Position numbers and translations under genes: made by a program
The notes under the pieces: generated by a model
The model's database searches: none
Seen by the model: only the letters and a program-made list of their open reading frames with translations
Told to the model about the DNA's origin: nothing
In this document: piece by piece, positions 19,926 to 31,580 of the stretch
Layout: each line of letters opens with the position of its first letter
How positions within the stretch are numbered: the first letter of the stretch is position 1
Source of the DNA: Haematococcus lacustris
Taxonomy: Eukaryota; Chlorophyta; Chlorophyceae; Chlamydomonadales; Haematococcaceae
Reading direction: 5' to 3'
NCBI GenBank assembly: GCA_030144725.1
Contig: JASKMD010000019.1
Coordinates: 5,420,105 to 5,484,104, forward strand
DNA length: 64,000 bases

Positions 19926-20215
19926 ACATATCTCCTTGTCCAAACACCCCGCAACACCTCGCTACAACCCCGCAACACACATGTATTGACACCCAAACAC
20001 CCCGCAACACCTCGCAACACCTCCGCAAAACACATGTATTGACACCCAAACACCCCGCAACACCTCCGCAAAACACATGTATTGACACCCAAACAACCCG
20101 CAACACCTCGCAACACCCCCGCAAAACACATGTATTGACACCCAAACACCCCGCAACACCTCCGCAAAACACATGTATTGACACCCAAACATTCCGCAAC
20201 ACCTCACTCCGCTAC
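19926..20215. repeat. CAACACC-type tandem repeat (copy a)
   Basis: Units of about 40-60 bp containing ACACATGTATTGACACCCAA, CACCCCGCAACACCTC and CCGCAAAACAC. The same family recurs at 33355-33545, 37470-37640 and 44525-44850. Confidence 0.92.
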
Positions 20216-21198
20216 TCCTAGACACATGTCTTAGTGCACCATCACCCCGAGACACCTCCCTATGGGAATGCTAAGCATATGCATTGATGCATCAACGACT
20301 TGCAACACCTCCGCATAAGGTGACAAGGTGACAACCCCATACAACACCAACAATGACATCACCAACAACACCAACACCAACAACACCAACAACAAGACCA
20401 CCACACCACACCACACCATGGTGACAACACAAGAACACAAAGACACACCACACCACACCACACCACAATGACAACACAACAACATTGCAACAAGGCGGCA
20501 AGATGACAACGAGTATGGACGCTACAACAAGGGTGATGCTACACTCTCCTTGGTAATGTACTACACCGGGTGCAACTCCATAGGCTCCTCTTCCGTGCTC
20601 CCGCTATCCTTGACCCACCACACTACCATTGACGCCCACCTACCACACCTACACCTATGCCATGTCGCACAACAAGCACGGGCTGACAACCACCCAAGTG
20701 CTCCACCATCCAGCTATCGTCCCCTTTGGAGAGGGATGGGTAGGGTCATTGCGGTGTGTGTCCATGGCATGGCCAGGGTGGGCTGGGTGGGCTGCTACTA
20801 CGGGATCCCACTCCAAGCTGCCCGCTCCGTGTTGCCCGCTCCAGATTGCTACGCCAAGGGTAGGGTAGGGAGAGGGCTGCTACGCCAAGGGTAGGGTAGG
20901 GAGAGGGTTGCAGCGTCGTGCGTGCGTTGTGGGGCGGGGGGTGGGAAAGGGGGGAGGTAGGTGGGGTGGCAAACTTGGAGGTGGTGGGACAGGGATGGGA
21001 AGGGGGAAGGGGGGGGAAGGGGTGTAGGGGCAAGGGGGAAGGGGGAAGGGGGAAGGGGGGGGAAGGGGGGAGGGCTGACCGTGGGACCTGCAGTAAACAA
21101 GGAGCATCTTTGCGGGTTAGGCTGGGCAGCGGACCACTCATGTGCAAGGGCTGACCACTCACACTTTGCTAGCGCCACTTCTATACCTACCTGGCATG

Positions 21199-21478
21199 CA
21201 TGGCTGGGCTGGGCTGGGCTGGGCTGGGCTGGGCTGGGCTGGGCTGGGCTGGGCTGGGCTGGGCTGGGCTGGGCTGGGTTGGGTTGGGTTGGGTTGGGTT
21301 GGGTTGGGTTGGGTTGGGTTGGGTTGGGTTGGGTTGGGTTGGGTTGGGTTGGGTTGGGTTGGGTTGGGTTGGGTTGGGTTGGGTTGGGTTGGGTTGGGTT
21401 GGGTTGGGTTGGGTTGGGTTGGGTTGGGTTGGGTTGGGTTGGGTTGGGCTGGGCTGGGCTGGGCTGGGCTGGGTAGGG
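21199..21478. repeat. (GGGCT)n and (GGGTT)n pentanucleotide array
   Basis: About 55 five-base units: a GGGCT block, a longer GGGTT block, then GGGCT again. The block structure points to one C/T change in a unit followed by spreading. It is G-quadruplex-prone on the plus strand. Confidence 0.97.
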
Positions 21479-22319
21479 AAGGGGCTTTTTGTCTTGGCTA
21501 CTACTCTTGGCAACTGCTCATGGCTGCAGCCCCAAGCTACTTATGCACACCTGCGCAACGCAATTACTCAACACCAAGACAAGGGACAGTAATAGAAGGG
21601 TGGAAATTAGAGCGGTGCTTAGACTCACCCATTCTTTCTTGTTGCTTGCTACGCCTCCTGGATGTGCCTCGCCATCGGTGCCAGCTGCTCCTCGCTGTTG
21701 CTCTTGGCTTCAGCTTGTGGCTTCTGCCCCTTGCAGCTGCTGATGGCTGTGGCCTCTAGCTGTTGAGAGCTCCTAATCACTCTTGGCTAATGCTCAAGGT
21801 TGCACCGCAAGGCTGTTGCTCACAGCTACCTTTCCAAGTTTCCACTCCTTGCGGTGCTTACTTTGCGCTGCACATGCACACGCAACGCATCGCATGCCAC
21901 ATATGATGCACCCCCGATTGGGATGCGCTGATCGCACCTTTGTCGTCGTTGTTCGTGCTCCCCTTGCTTTTCTTGTTCATCCGCTGCGCTGCTCCAGGCT
22001 GTTCTTGCTGCGCCTCCTGGCTACGACTCCTGCATATTTCCTGTAGCTAGTAGCTGCGCCTCCTTGTTGTGACTATTCGCGTATGGCTGTGAGGCTGAAG
22101 GCTAAGGCGAGGGACCACATCGCGAAATCGCGAGTCACAGCGCTTGATGTAGGCTAATTGTTGCTGATCGTGGCCACTTATTAGGTCGAACGCTATGAGA
22201 CGCGTGAGGCTGCATGGCGTGAGGCTGCATGGCGGTTTGCTACGGATTACGATGTCCAAGCAAGGCCATCGTTGAAGGTCTCAATGTGATCGCGTGGGCG
22301 TGATATGGTAAGACATTCA
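21479..22319. other. Non-repetitive interior of copy a, no gene recognised
   Basis: About 840 bases with several GCTGCGCCTCC-type words. No domain is visible in any frame. Confidence 0.35.
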
Positions 22320-22630
22320 AACCCCCAGGTATCTGTACAGATGCTCCTTGCTATCTGTACAGATACACCTCTTGCCATCAGTACAGATACGACTTGTCGA
22401 CATCTGTACAGATTTAACCCTTGCTATCTGAACAGATTGCATTTAGGGGCATCTGTACAGATAATTATAGGCATATCTGTACAGATACTTATTATCGCCA
22501 TCTGTACAGATAAATACCCCCGGCATCTGTACAGATACACCTATCGCCATCTGTACAGATACGATTTGTTAACATCTGTACAGATTTTACCCTTGCTATC
22601 TGTACAGATTCAATTTAGGGGCATCTGTAA
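22320..22630. repeat. ATCTGTACAGAT palindrome array (copy a, middle)
   Basis: About a dozen palindromes with 12-20 bp spacers. Part of the array is duplicated: the order CACCT..CGCC/CGACTTGT and TTAACCC..TTTAGGGGC occurs twice. Confidence 0.93.
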
Positions 22631-22631
22631 T

Positions 22632-22797
22632 GGATAATCGGCGGGCCGAGTACATTATGCGAAAATAATGGACGAGTCCGAGTCGACGCGGACATATACA
22701 CCGAGGCGCAGCCGAGGTGTATATGGCCGCGGAGACGAGGACGAGTCCATTAGATTCGCGTAATGTGCGAGGTAGAGGCGATTATCTGGTATATCTG
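22632..22797. mobile_element. Snap-back (foldback) repeat, about 165 bp
   Basis: The left arm (22632-22702) and right arm (22715-22797) are imperfect inverse copies. GATAATCGGC pairs with GCGATTATC, ATTATGCGAA with TTCGCGTAAT, GGACGAGTCC with GGACGAGTCC, and CATATACACC with GGTGTATATG, around a short G+C-rich loop. It looks like a small foldback MITE inserted in the palindrome array. No TSD was assigned. Confidence 0.6.
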
Positions 22798-22890
22798 AGG
22801 TCCGCGGCCCGTCAATTATACAAAAGCGTACCCCGCGGCCCGTCAGTTATACAAAAGCGTACCCCGCGGCCCGACAATTATACAAAAGCG
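22798..22890. repeat. 31-bp tandem repeat, three copies
   Basis: Three adjacent units with CCGCGGCCCGTCAATTATAC and AAAAGCGTACC. The following 22891-23300 shows no gene; GCCAGCCTGGCA is present twice near 23015 and 23050. Confidence 0.9.
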
Positions 22891-23299
22891 CGGTCAACGT
22901 TAGGTCAAATATCTGAAGTTTTTGACAACGAAGTGGCTTAGCAGCAACGACAAAGCGTTCCCTTTGTCTTTCCGCGATGAGCGCGGCCTGCCCAAAGCCC
23001 GAAGCTTCTAGTCAACATGCCAGCCTGGCAAATATAAGTATACATGCCAGCCTGGCAACATGTCCGCTAAGCTACCGCGCTTTGCTGCAATTGCCGCGTT
23101 GAGGTTGCAATAGTTGCGTAGGCGAGCTCTTTCGGGTGACTCGCGACTTGCAGGTTTCGACGTGCAAGCCTTACATGCAACTAGCACACTCGCGACTTGC
23201 GGTACACTTGCGGAACACGCGGAGCTAGCTGCCCGCCCTTTGCAGCCTTGATATACTCATCCGAGTTATGGAAAATTATTTGTTCCTGTATTTTGCATA

Positions 23300-23635
23300 C
23301 ACTTCAGATATGTACAGATAATTATAGGTGTATCTGTACAGATGCATTAAATCGCCATCTGTACAGATAAATACCCCCGGCATCTGTACAGATAACCTCT
23401 CAAAATCTGTACAGATGTTACCTTAACGCTTTCTGTACAGATTTACCTACAAATATCTGTACAGATTCACGTATCTGTACAGATATTCCAAAATAATCTG
23501 TACAGATGACAACAAGTGGTATCTGTACGGATGCAAGGAAGGCATCTGTACAGATGCCGCATATCCTTGTGGCCATCGACATGCATCTGTACAGATGGCG
23601 GGCCCATTAGACGGGCATCTGTACAGATTCCCAAA
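23300..23635. repeat. ATCTGTACAGAT palindrome array (copy a, right)
   Basis: About twelve palindromes with variable spacers, ending at the unique right end of the transposon. Confidence 0.93.
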
Positions 23636-23807
23636 AAGGGGGGGGTACCTCGCGCGCGGATCGTTGTATCTCCGCAACCGCTGCGAGTTAAGACTTCATT
23701 CAAGAGCGAGGTCCCCCTTAAACTCAACGCTCTATCGTTCTATCGGAGCAGAAAGTCCTTCCGATGCAATAAAGGCCCCCGCGTCGGCCTTATTTATCGT
23801 GAGTGTC

Positions 23808-24676
23808 TATGATCTCTATGAAACCTTTATGGCAGCCTATGGCAACGTCTATGGCAGTTCTATACATGGACAGCCCTGATCCTGGTGCGGCATGACACAT
23901 AGTGTCATTTTCTGCCATAAGCATCTGCTTGCACCATGCATACTTGCTTATCTTGGCACTACTCGACGTTGTCGTCTTGCTTGTGTGGCACCTTGCTGGT
24001 CATAAAGCACAATTCAAGGGAACCCTATTGTGAGCCATTGTGCCACTGATGGGTTGCATGACAGCCTTCTAGGCTCAGGTCCATGCAATGGTGGCCATGC
24101 CCCACCCTGCTGATCAGGATACCCATGGTCATTGTCACCCTGAACCTAGTGTCAACTTCGACCATTTCATGTGACCCATGTGTGGCGCTTTGGCGCACTC
24201 CTCGCATACAAGAATATCTTGTCATGCATGAACTTGTTCTGATCATCAGGTCATGCTTTGCCATTCGCATTTAATGCTTATCTCATCATTGTGTCACCAT
24301 GACACTTTGATGTTGATCATGCACTCAGAGCTGCTCTGATGACCTCAGATAGAGCTCTTGTGCTGTAAACAAGCTTGTAGGCTACGTCCTAAATCCATTT
24401 CATGTATGGTCATGTGTCCAGCCCTTATGGGTAAGACATCCAAACACATGTACACGCATCACTTGATCATATGTATGTATTAGTGATCATGACATGCCTT
24501 CATGGTATGTGCATGCACATGGTGTCATGTCGTACACACTTGCTACTATGCTTGTGGTTGACAACGTACTTGTGCACCGCTATGCCATTGAGCACGTGTG
24601 GTTTTTGCAGACAATATTATCTTGTCATCAACTTTGCCTTTGGCCTAGTGAGCAAACACCATGCAGCCGCCTTGAT
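23808..24676. other. Unassigned segment of GypA where gag/protease should be
   Basis: 870 bases with no gag or protease motif. Similarity to GypB begins abruptly at TACTGTACCAATGG (24677). Upstream sequence was therefore exchanged or inserted. Its T-rich, TCATG-rich composition differs from the flanks. Confidence 0.45.
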
Positions 24677-27600
24677 ATACTGTACCAATGGCTACTGCCA
24701 AGGTGGCAGCAAGGTGGTTGAGCAAAGGCGGTCGTGCCGTTGTGGCCCTTATCAGCCCTGATGGCTCTGCCATACCTCAACCTGAGGTGACCCCTCATGG
24801 TCTCCCTGATGCTATCAAAGCTCAGTTGGATTCTCTGCTGGCAGAATACAGTGATGTGTTCACACCTCTCACCGGCTTGCCACCAGACCGCCCAGTGGGT
24901 CATACTATACCCCTGGAGCCTGGTAACCGCCCTCCAGCCACTCCCATGTACAGGCTAAGCAAGCCTGAGCATGACGAGCTGAAGCAACAGATACAAGACC
25001 TCCTAGCCAAAGGTATGATTGAGCCAAGCTCTTCTCCTTATGCAGCTCCTGTTCTGTTTGTTCAGAAAAAGTTAGGTGAACTGAGAATGTGCATAGACTA
25101 TAGACAGCTCAACAAGATCACACTGCGTGACCAGTATCCACTGCCTCGCATTGATGACTTGTTTTGACAAGCTGTCTGGCTGCAAAGTCTTCTCTTCCCT
25201 AGACCTGCAGGCTGGTTACCACCAGATCAGGATTACTCCTGAGGATGTGCCTAAAACGGCCTTCCGCACACCTGAAGGTCACTTTCAGTTCAAGGTGTTA
25301 TACTTTGGACAGACCAACGCTCCAGCTACATTTCAACGGGTCATGAATGACGCCTTTGCTATTGTGCTGGGTAAGTGTGCCTTGGTGTATCTGGACGACA
25401 TCCTTGTCATGTCTAGGTCAGTTCAGGATCACCTGCTGCACCTCAAGCAAGTATTTGAACTGCTGCGGAAGAATAAGTTGTATGCTAAACTATCTAAATG
25501 TGAGTTTATGCGCTATACACCTAAATTCTTAGGCCATCTGGTCACCTCTGGAGGCATTGCTGTAGACCCTGATAAGGTCTCAACAATAGCTAACTGGCCT
25601 ATTCCCCAGTCCCTCCAGGGATTACAGTCATTCCTTGGCGCTGCTAATTATGTGCGCAAGTTTGTCTGTAATTCAGCAATATTGCTGCACCTCTCACAAA
25701 TCTTTGTGGTAAAGGCGGTCTGTCCTTTCCATGGCATGACTGGCCTGGAATACCTTTGACAACATTCAATGCTCTGAAAGCTGCCATCGCTGCAGTACCC
25801 ATGCTGAGACTACCCGATCACACCAAACCGTTCCAGGTTTACTGTGATGCGTCCCTTCAAGGACTGGGTGCAGTCCTCATGCAGGATGGCTATCCATTGG
25901 CTTATCTAAGCCGTAAGCTATCACCTGCTGAGATCAACTACACAACTGGTGAACAAGAGTTCCTCTCTTTAGTAACAGCATGCAAAGAATGGCGTTGCTA
26001 CCTGTAAGGCGTGCCGTTCACTCTATTTACCGATCACCAGCCTTTGGTTGCCTTGCCTACCCAGACAGTGCTATATAGGCGCCAGGCCAGGTGGTAGAGT
26101 TTATGAGCAGGTTCTCATACAGGCTCGTGCATATTGCCGGCACTGTGAACCCTGCAGACCCTTTGTCCCGGATTGTGCACGATTCTCCAGAAAGTGCCTC
26201 GGTGTGTGCTGTCACCACCAGGAGGCAGGCCAAGCTTTCTTTGGAGGGGGGGGGAGCTCGTGAGGCTGGCCTTCGTGCCGCTGCCCCGGCTGCCATCAGT
26301 GCGAAATCCCCCCTTGCTCTGTCACAATTTGAGAAAGATACCACGTGTGTTGAAGCCATGTTGGACCCAATAGGGTCTGAGACCCCTGTTACACAGACTG
26401 AGACAGCGCAGTATCCTGCGGCTCCCGCTGCTCCTATGGGACTTTCTGATCAACTGAACCTTGGATACCAGCAGGACCCTGCGTTTGCTGCCGAAGCTGA
26501 TCATTCTGGAATGTACCAGGACACCGACGGTCTCTGGCGGATCTCTGGTAAGGACTTAGTGGTGGTCCCCAATGTGCCTGAACTGCGTGAACACATCTTG
26601 CATGAGATGCATGATACTGCTTATGCTGGCCATGTGGGAATGACCAAAACCCTTGAGCGTGTCACACGTGTATTCTGGTGGAACACTGTGCGTGCTGATG
26701 TGAGGGACTATGTGGGGACATGTGATGCGTGTCAACGCGATAAGTCCTCCAACTCTAAGCCGGGTGGTCTGTTGAGACCCCTGACTGTCCCAGGGTATCG
26801 GTGGGAGCATGTGTCCATGGACCTTGTAACCAAACTGCTTGCTGGGACCCACGGCTATGATGCCATCTGTGTCATTGTTGATCGCTTGAGCAAAATGGTG
26901 CATTTTGTGCCATGCAAGGAGGCCATGAATGCCATGGCCTTCACCCGGCTGTTCATTAACAATGTATTCAGGTTACACGGCCTTCCGGCTGAAGTACTCA
27001 CCGATCGTGGTGCACACTTTAATAATAAGTTCTGGCATGCTGTTAAAAAGCTGCTGGGTATGAAGACTAATATGTCTACTGCCTATAGGCCACAGAGTGA
27101 TGGCCAGACTGAGAGGTACAAGCGTGTACTTGAGGAAATGCTTCGTCATTACATCTCTCCCACTCAGGCTGACTGGCCTGATCACCTTGCCTTGGCTGAG
27201 TTTGCTGTCAACAACTCATGGCAGGAGTCTATACACTCCACGCCCTTCTTCCTCAACACAGGCCAGAGCCCTGTCACTCCTGGGCTGCGTGACCTACCTG
27301 ATGGTGGCCGCTGTCCCTCTGCCCATGCCTTTGCCACTTGGTGGAAAGAAGGTGTTGCCCATGCAAGGCGGCACATGGCTGATGCTCAGGCCAGGTACAA
27401 GCGCCATGCTGACACTGGTCTGAAAGGCGTGGAGTTTGAGGTGGGTACACAGGTCTTGCTGAGCACCAGGAACCTGCGCATTAAGATTGGCAAGGTCCGC
27501 AAGTTTGTGCCACGTTATGTGGGACCCTTCGTGGTTGAGGCTAAGATCAATGCCAATGCCTACAGACTCACTCTGCCTGCCAACATGAGCAGGCTGCACC

Positions 27601-27866
27601 CTGTCTTCCATGTGTCACTGCTCAAGAAGTACTCTGGCAGTGATGTGGGTATCATGCCTCCTCCTGTGGAATGGATGGATGAGACCCCTGTGTACTATGT
27701 TGAGCGTCTGCTTGACCACAGATACACCCGTGCAGGAAAGGCTGGGGAGTACCTGGTCCAGTGGGAAGGCTTTGATGCCTCCTTCAACACCTGGGAGCCA
27801 CGAGCGAACCTGACTGGCTGTGACAAGCTTCTGGCTGAGTACAATGCCATCCACTGTCTCAAGTGA
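24677..27866 (+). pseudogene. pol: GypA pol: reverse transcriptase, RNase H, integrase, chromodomain (decayed)
   Basis: The reverse transcriptase begins at [19 protein letters not shown] and carries [11 protein letters not shown] and LVYLDDIL. RNase H shows YCDASLQGLGAVL and YLSRKLSPAE. The integrase shows HVGMTKT, CDACQRDKS, and the catalytic Asp (MDLV), Asp (TDRG) and Glu (QTERYKR). It ends in a chromodomain (YYVERLLDHR..EYLVQWEGF..NTWEP). Defects compared with GypB are an extra T at about 25150, a lost T at about 25673, a stop at 26005-26007 and a lost base at about 26093. The integrase-chromodomain frame from 26091 to 27866 (591 codons) is intact. Confidence 0.9.
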
Positions 27867-28111
27867 AGACCCAGCCTGATTGGTGTTCCTACTATAGTGC
27901 TGTGGTGTGCTATGGGTTTTGTGCTGTGTGTGAGCAGCCTTCTGGCTGAGTGGTTGCATTCTTGCACCTGAGCTGTCATGCTCCTGGCTATCATGTGTGT
28001 TAACCAATCATGGTTCACACTAGCCCCAACAAGCAGTATTGGCTGCGAGTCCTTGGATCTCCTTGGGCGGAACGGACCTCTTCTGGGGGGGGTGAATGCA
28101 TTGGCAGCCAT

Positions 28112-28384
28112 TGTGACGGCGAGCCTCGAGCGACACCGTTCCCCTTTGCCCGCGACACCTGTGTACTGCCTATGGCGGGCGCAGGTGGGCGCATTACTTT
28201 TACCGAGTGAGTTGGGCAGGTTAAAGCCTAGCAGCGTAGCTGTGAGGACAACTGGTTCGATTCCAGGGGGCCCCGTTCTAAGCCCTAGCCCTCTCACGAG
28301 GTTTTCCTGTAAACTTCTCCATGGCAGTTTTCCTCGCAACACGCAAGACGGTCTCTCGGCTAACAACGTGCACTGCACGTTACA
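28112..28384 (+). repeat. 3' LTR of GypA
   Basis: The 273-bp partner LTR, beginning TGTGACGG and ending CACGTTACA, 246 bases after the pol stop. A purine run (CTGGGGGGGGTGAATG, about 28083) is the nearest polypurine-like tract but does not touch the LTR. Confidence 0.92.
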
Positions 28385-28500
28385 GCTGGGTTGGGTTTGG
28401 GGCTGCAAGCCCACCCACAGCCCAGCATCCCCTTAGCCCTCTAGCCCTCTAGCCACCCTTGCCTCCTAGGGTAGGCTTGGCAGCCTACTATATAGGAATT
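28385..28500. repeat. Satellite of 17640-18447, right continuation
   Basis: Starts with the GCTGG duplication and continues GGTTGGGTTTGGGGCTGCAA to CTATATAGGAATT, where the assembly gap begins. Confidence 0.9.
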
Positions 28501-29000
28501 NNNNNNNNNNNNNNNNNNNNNNNNNNNNNNNNNNNNNNNNNNNNNNNNNNNNNNNNNNNNNNNNNNNNNNNNNNNNNNNNNNNNNNNNNNNNNNNNNNNN
28601 NNNNNNNNNNNNNNNNNNNNNNNNNNNNNNNNNNNNNNNNNNNNNNNNNNNNNNNNNNNNNNNNNNNNNNNNNNNNNNNNNNNNNNNNNNNNNNNNNNNN
28701 NNNNNNNNNNNNNNNNNNNNNNNNNNNNNNNNNNNNNNNNNNNNNNNNNNNNNNNNNNNNNNNNNNNNNNNNNNNNNNNNNNNNNNNNNNNNNNNNNNNN
28801 NNNNNNNNNNNNNNNNNNNNNNNNNNNNNNNNNNNNNNNNNNNNNNNNNNNNNNNNNNNNNNNNNNNNNNNNNNNNNNNNNNNNNNNNNNNNNNNNNNNN
28901 NNNNNNNNNNNNNNNNNNNNNNNNNNNNNNNNNNNNNNNNNNNNNNNNNNNNNNNNNNNNNNNNNNNNNNNNNNNNNNNNNNNNNNNNNNNNNNNNNNNN
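28501..29000. other. Assembly gap (500 N)
   Basis: Exactly 500 undetermined bases inside the satellite; the true length is unknown. Confidence 1.
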
Positions 29001-29539
29001 CGCACCTTTGCAAGGTACCGTTGTGCCGTTCGCCCTCAACTCTGTGCTTGATCACAAATACCCTATTCCTTTCGCTGATCGCTAATGGCTGCGAAACCGA
29101 GCTGCATGCTGGCCTCTTGGCTGACGACTGATGGCTGCGAAGGCTAGCTGGCCCGCATTTCATGGCCGGCTGTGAGGCTGCGCATTTGGGCGCTGTTGAT
29201 GTCGCTGCTGCTGAGTTTGGGATGGATGTGTCGCGTGTTGCGTGTTGCTGCATTACTGCGGGCTTTGCGAGGTCGACATGGTTTCCTCTCATGGCGCCTC
29301 GCGACCTCATGGCACACCAACGGCATGCTTGGTGGCAGCTAGCGCAGATCCCAATACCAAGCCCGTCAGTTTTCGCGCTCTTGCATGCAAAACACATGCA
29401 GAAAGCGGGGTTGGCGAAACCCTACACAGCGTCTTTGAATCACTTAGGAGAAATCAACACAAGGAACGAAACCCTGCACAAGGTCGGCGAAACCCTGCAC
29501 GAGGTCAGGGTTGACTTAGAAAAAGTCCATGCTTTGATC
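29001..29539. other. Unassigned DNA
   Basis: About 540 bases without a recognised gene. Near 29415-29555 the words GCGAAACCCTGCAC and GAAACCCTGCACAAGGTC recur as a weak degenerate repeat. Confidence 0.4.
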
Positions 29540-29833
29540 GAAACCCTGCACTAGGTTAGCAACTTGACTTTGCACATGCTACCTACTAGGTTGTGCTTCT
29601 ATTCTGATGCCTGACAACTCCTCATACTCAGAAATTTTAAAAAGTCACTTCAGTCAGTAAGCACCATCTCCCTTAGCCAAATTCGGGGTGAGGGCCAGGC
29701 TGATGGTCCAGCAGCTCCGCAATGACCAAGAATTTCACTTTGGCCCAAGAAAGTCTTCTCCTCCACTAGGTCACAGCAGCCTACATACCAAGTCTCAGAC
29801 CTCAACTCGAAAGTATGCCGAGCCAGCCAGCCC
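29540..29833 (+). mobile_element. Dispersed repeat R, diverged copy
   Basis: Shares with the other R copies CTACCTACTAGGTTG, CTCATACTCA, CTCCCTTAGCCAAA, TTTCACTTTGGCCCAAGA and CACAGCAGCCTACATACCAA. It lacks the usual AATTTGCACGAGTG end and runs directly into the 44-bp minisatellite. Confidence 0.6.
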
Positions 29834-30425
29834 CTGTGTGCCAGAAACCTGTAGGCGTGCGGCAGAACCCTGTAGCCAAACGTCGCAGGACCCTGTAGGC
29901 GTGCGGCAGGACCCTGTAGCCAAACGTCGCAGGACCCTGTAGGCGTGCGGCAGAACCCTGTAGCCAAACGTCGCAGGACCCTGTAGGCGTGCGGCAGAAC
30001 CCTGTAGCCAAACGTCGCAGGACCCTGTAGGCGTGCGGCAGAACCCTGTAGCCAAACGTCGCAGGACCCTGTAGGCGTGCGGCAGAACCCTGTAGCCAAA
30101 CGTCGCAGGACCCTGTAGGCGTGCGGCAGAACCCTGTAGCCAAACGTCGCAGGACCCTGTAGGCGTGCGGCAGAACCCTGTAGCCAAACGTCGCAGGACC
30201 CTGTAGGCGTGCGGCAGAACCCTGTAGCCAAACGTCGCAGGACCCTGTAGGCGTGCGGCAGAACCCTGTAGCCAAACGTCGCAGGACCCTGTAGGCGTGC
30301 GGCAGAACCCTGTAGCCAAACGTCGCAGGACCCTGTAGGCGTGCGGCAGGACCCTGTAGACGTGTGCGTAGGACCCTGTAGGCGTGCGGCAGGACCCTGT
30401 AGACATCTGTCATAGGACCCTGTAG
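29834..30425. repeat. 44-bp tandem repeat
   Basis: About eleven near-identical 44-bp units, each of two half-units: AGGACCCTGTAGGCGTGCGG plus CAG, and AACCCTGTAGCCAAACGTCG plus C. The common word is A(G/A)(G/A)ACCCTGTAG. Open translations here are artefacts. Confidence 0.97.
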
Positions 30426-30464
30426 CCGTGCAACAGAACCCTGTGACCTATGACTTAGTGGTGT

Positions 30465-31080
30465 GGTGCCAGAACCCTGTGGTGTGGTGCCAGGACCCTG
30501 TGGATCCAGGACCCTGTGGTGAGGTGCCAGGACCCTGTGGTGAGGTGCCCGGACCCGGTGGTATCAGGACCCTGTTGTGTGGTACCAGGACCCTGTGGGC
30601 CAGGATCCGATGGTGAGGTGCCAGGACCCTGTGGTGAGGTGCCAGAACCCGGTGGTGCCAGGACCCTGTGGTGAGGTGCCAGGACCCTGCGGGCCAGGAC
30701 CCTGTAGGTGTGCAGCAGGACCCTGTGGTGTGGTGCCAGGACCCTGGGGTGCCAGAACCCTGTGGTGAGGTGCCAGGACCCTGTGGGCCAGAACCCTGTG
30801 GTGAGGTGCCAGGACCCTGTAGGTGTGCAGCAGGACCCTGTGGTGTGGTGCCAGGACCCTGGGGTGCCAGAACCCTGTGGTGAGGTGCCAGGACCCTGTG
30901 GGCCAGAACCCTGTGGTCAGGTGCCAGGACCCTGTAGGTGTGCAACAGGACCCTGTGGTGAGGTGCCAGGACCCTGTGGTGCCAGAACCCTGTGGTGTGG
31001 TGTCAGGACCCTGTGAGCCAGAACCCTGTGGTGAGGTGCCAGGACCCTGTGAGGAAAGGCACTCATCGTAGGACCCTGTA
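30465..31080. repeat. CCAGGACCCTGTGG minisatellite with 115-bp higher-order unit
   Basis: Units of roughly 20 bp (GTGAGGTGCCAGGACCCTGT). Segments starting at 30708 and 30823 are repeated with a 115-bp period, showing higher-order duplication. It shares the word GACCCTGT with the adjacent 44-bp array. Confidence 0.93.
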
Positions 31081-31580
31081 CAGGGTCCTGGCACACTTGG
31101 TCAAAAGCATCCAAACGGGGTCAACAGGACCAACAACCGGGTATGTAGGAATCCTAACAGGGTTCTATCACATAGGGATGCAAAGCATGATTATAATATC
31201 AACACTCATAGGGTACACAGGACCCTGTACAGGGTCCTACGACCATGGTGACGCTAGGACCCGGTGCAGGGTCCTATGACACGGGCCATAGCTCATCACT
31301 GGCTGGGACGTTTTGCATGCCACCTACTAGGTTGGGCAGCTGTAACCACCCTTTACAACCTCTCATACTCACATTTCATGAAAAGTCACTTTGATCACTC
31401 GGTGCCAACTCCCTTAGCCAAAATCAGGGTCACAGCCCCACACCTGGCCCAGCAACTCCACACCCAGTGAGAATTACACTTTGGCCCAAGAGAGACTTGT
31501 CATCCTCTAGGTCACAGAAACCTACATACGAAGTTTCAGACCTCAACTCTCAGGTTTTCCAAGCCAGCCAGGCACGAGTG
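31081..31580 (+). mobile_element. Repeat R, copy 4, with ACCCTGTACAGGGT palindromes
   Basis: The inner part holds the 20-bp perfect palindrome AGGACCCTGTACAGGGTCCT near 31220 and a related one near 31075. The outer 31281-31580 is the common R sequence ending GGCACGAGTG at 31580, where it cuts transposon copy e. Confidence 0.65.

Larger units (their letters stand above)
19498..23805 (+). mobile_element. Satellite-cargo transposon, copy a (4308 bp), in GypA
   Basis: The termini are CACTCACGATAAA at 19498 and its inverse TTTATCGTGAGTG ending at 23805, flanked by the 2-bp duplication TC (19496-19497, 23806-23807). The unique left end (about 140 bp) contains ACCGGTCGCG and the palindrome CCGTTCGAACGG. 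The unique right end (about 165 bp) contains GGTACCTCGCGCGCGGAT and GCGTCGGCCTTATTTATC. Between them, in order, are: an ATCTGTACAGAT array, a 50-60-bp CAACACC array, CAACACCAA tracts, a purine-rich tract, (GGGCT/GGGTT)n, and two further ATCTGTACAGAT arrays. There is no transposase. Copies b and e keep the same module order in the reverse orientation. Confidence 0.88.
18443..28389 (+). mobile_element. Ty3/gypsy element GypA, inserted in a satellite and itself invaded
   Basis: Two 273-bp LTRs (18448-18720 and 28112-28384) differ at four positions and start and end TG..CA. The 5-bp duplication GCTGG is at 18443-18447 and 28385-28389. The satellite to the left (ending GTGTGGGCTGG) continues on the right (GCTGGGTTGGGTTTGG), confirming the boundaries. 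The interior holds a primer binding site, transposon copy a (19498-23805) and a decayed pol on the plus strand (24677-27866). Gag and protease have been replaced by unrelated DNA. Confidence 0.92.

Noticed and set aside
21199..21478. Long open frames of [10 protein letters not shown] or [10 protein letters not shown] type (also at 32278-32388 and 42857-43122)
   Set aside because: They are translations of pentanucleotide repeats, open in several frames on both strands, without composition or motif evidence for a protein.
19645..23635. CRISPR-like arrays (12-14 bp repeats with variable spacers)
   Set aside because: Repeats are too short and degenerate, spacers are related and irregular in length, there are no cas genes, and the DNA is eukaryotic and lies within transposons.
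31081..31300. Rho-independent-type terminators or attachment sites (GACCCTGTACAGGGTC hairpins)
   Set aside because: The palindromes occur in tandem within a dispersed repeat of a eukaryotic genome, with no T tract and no associated gene end.
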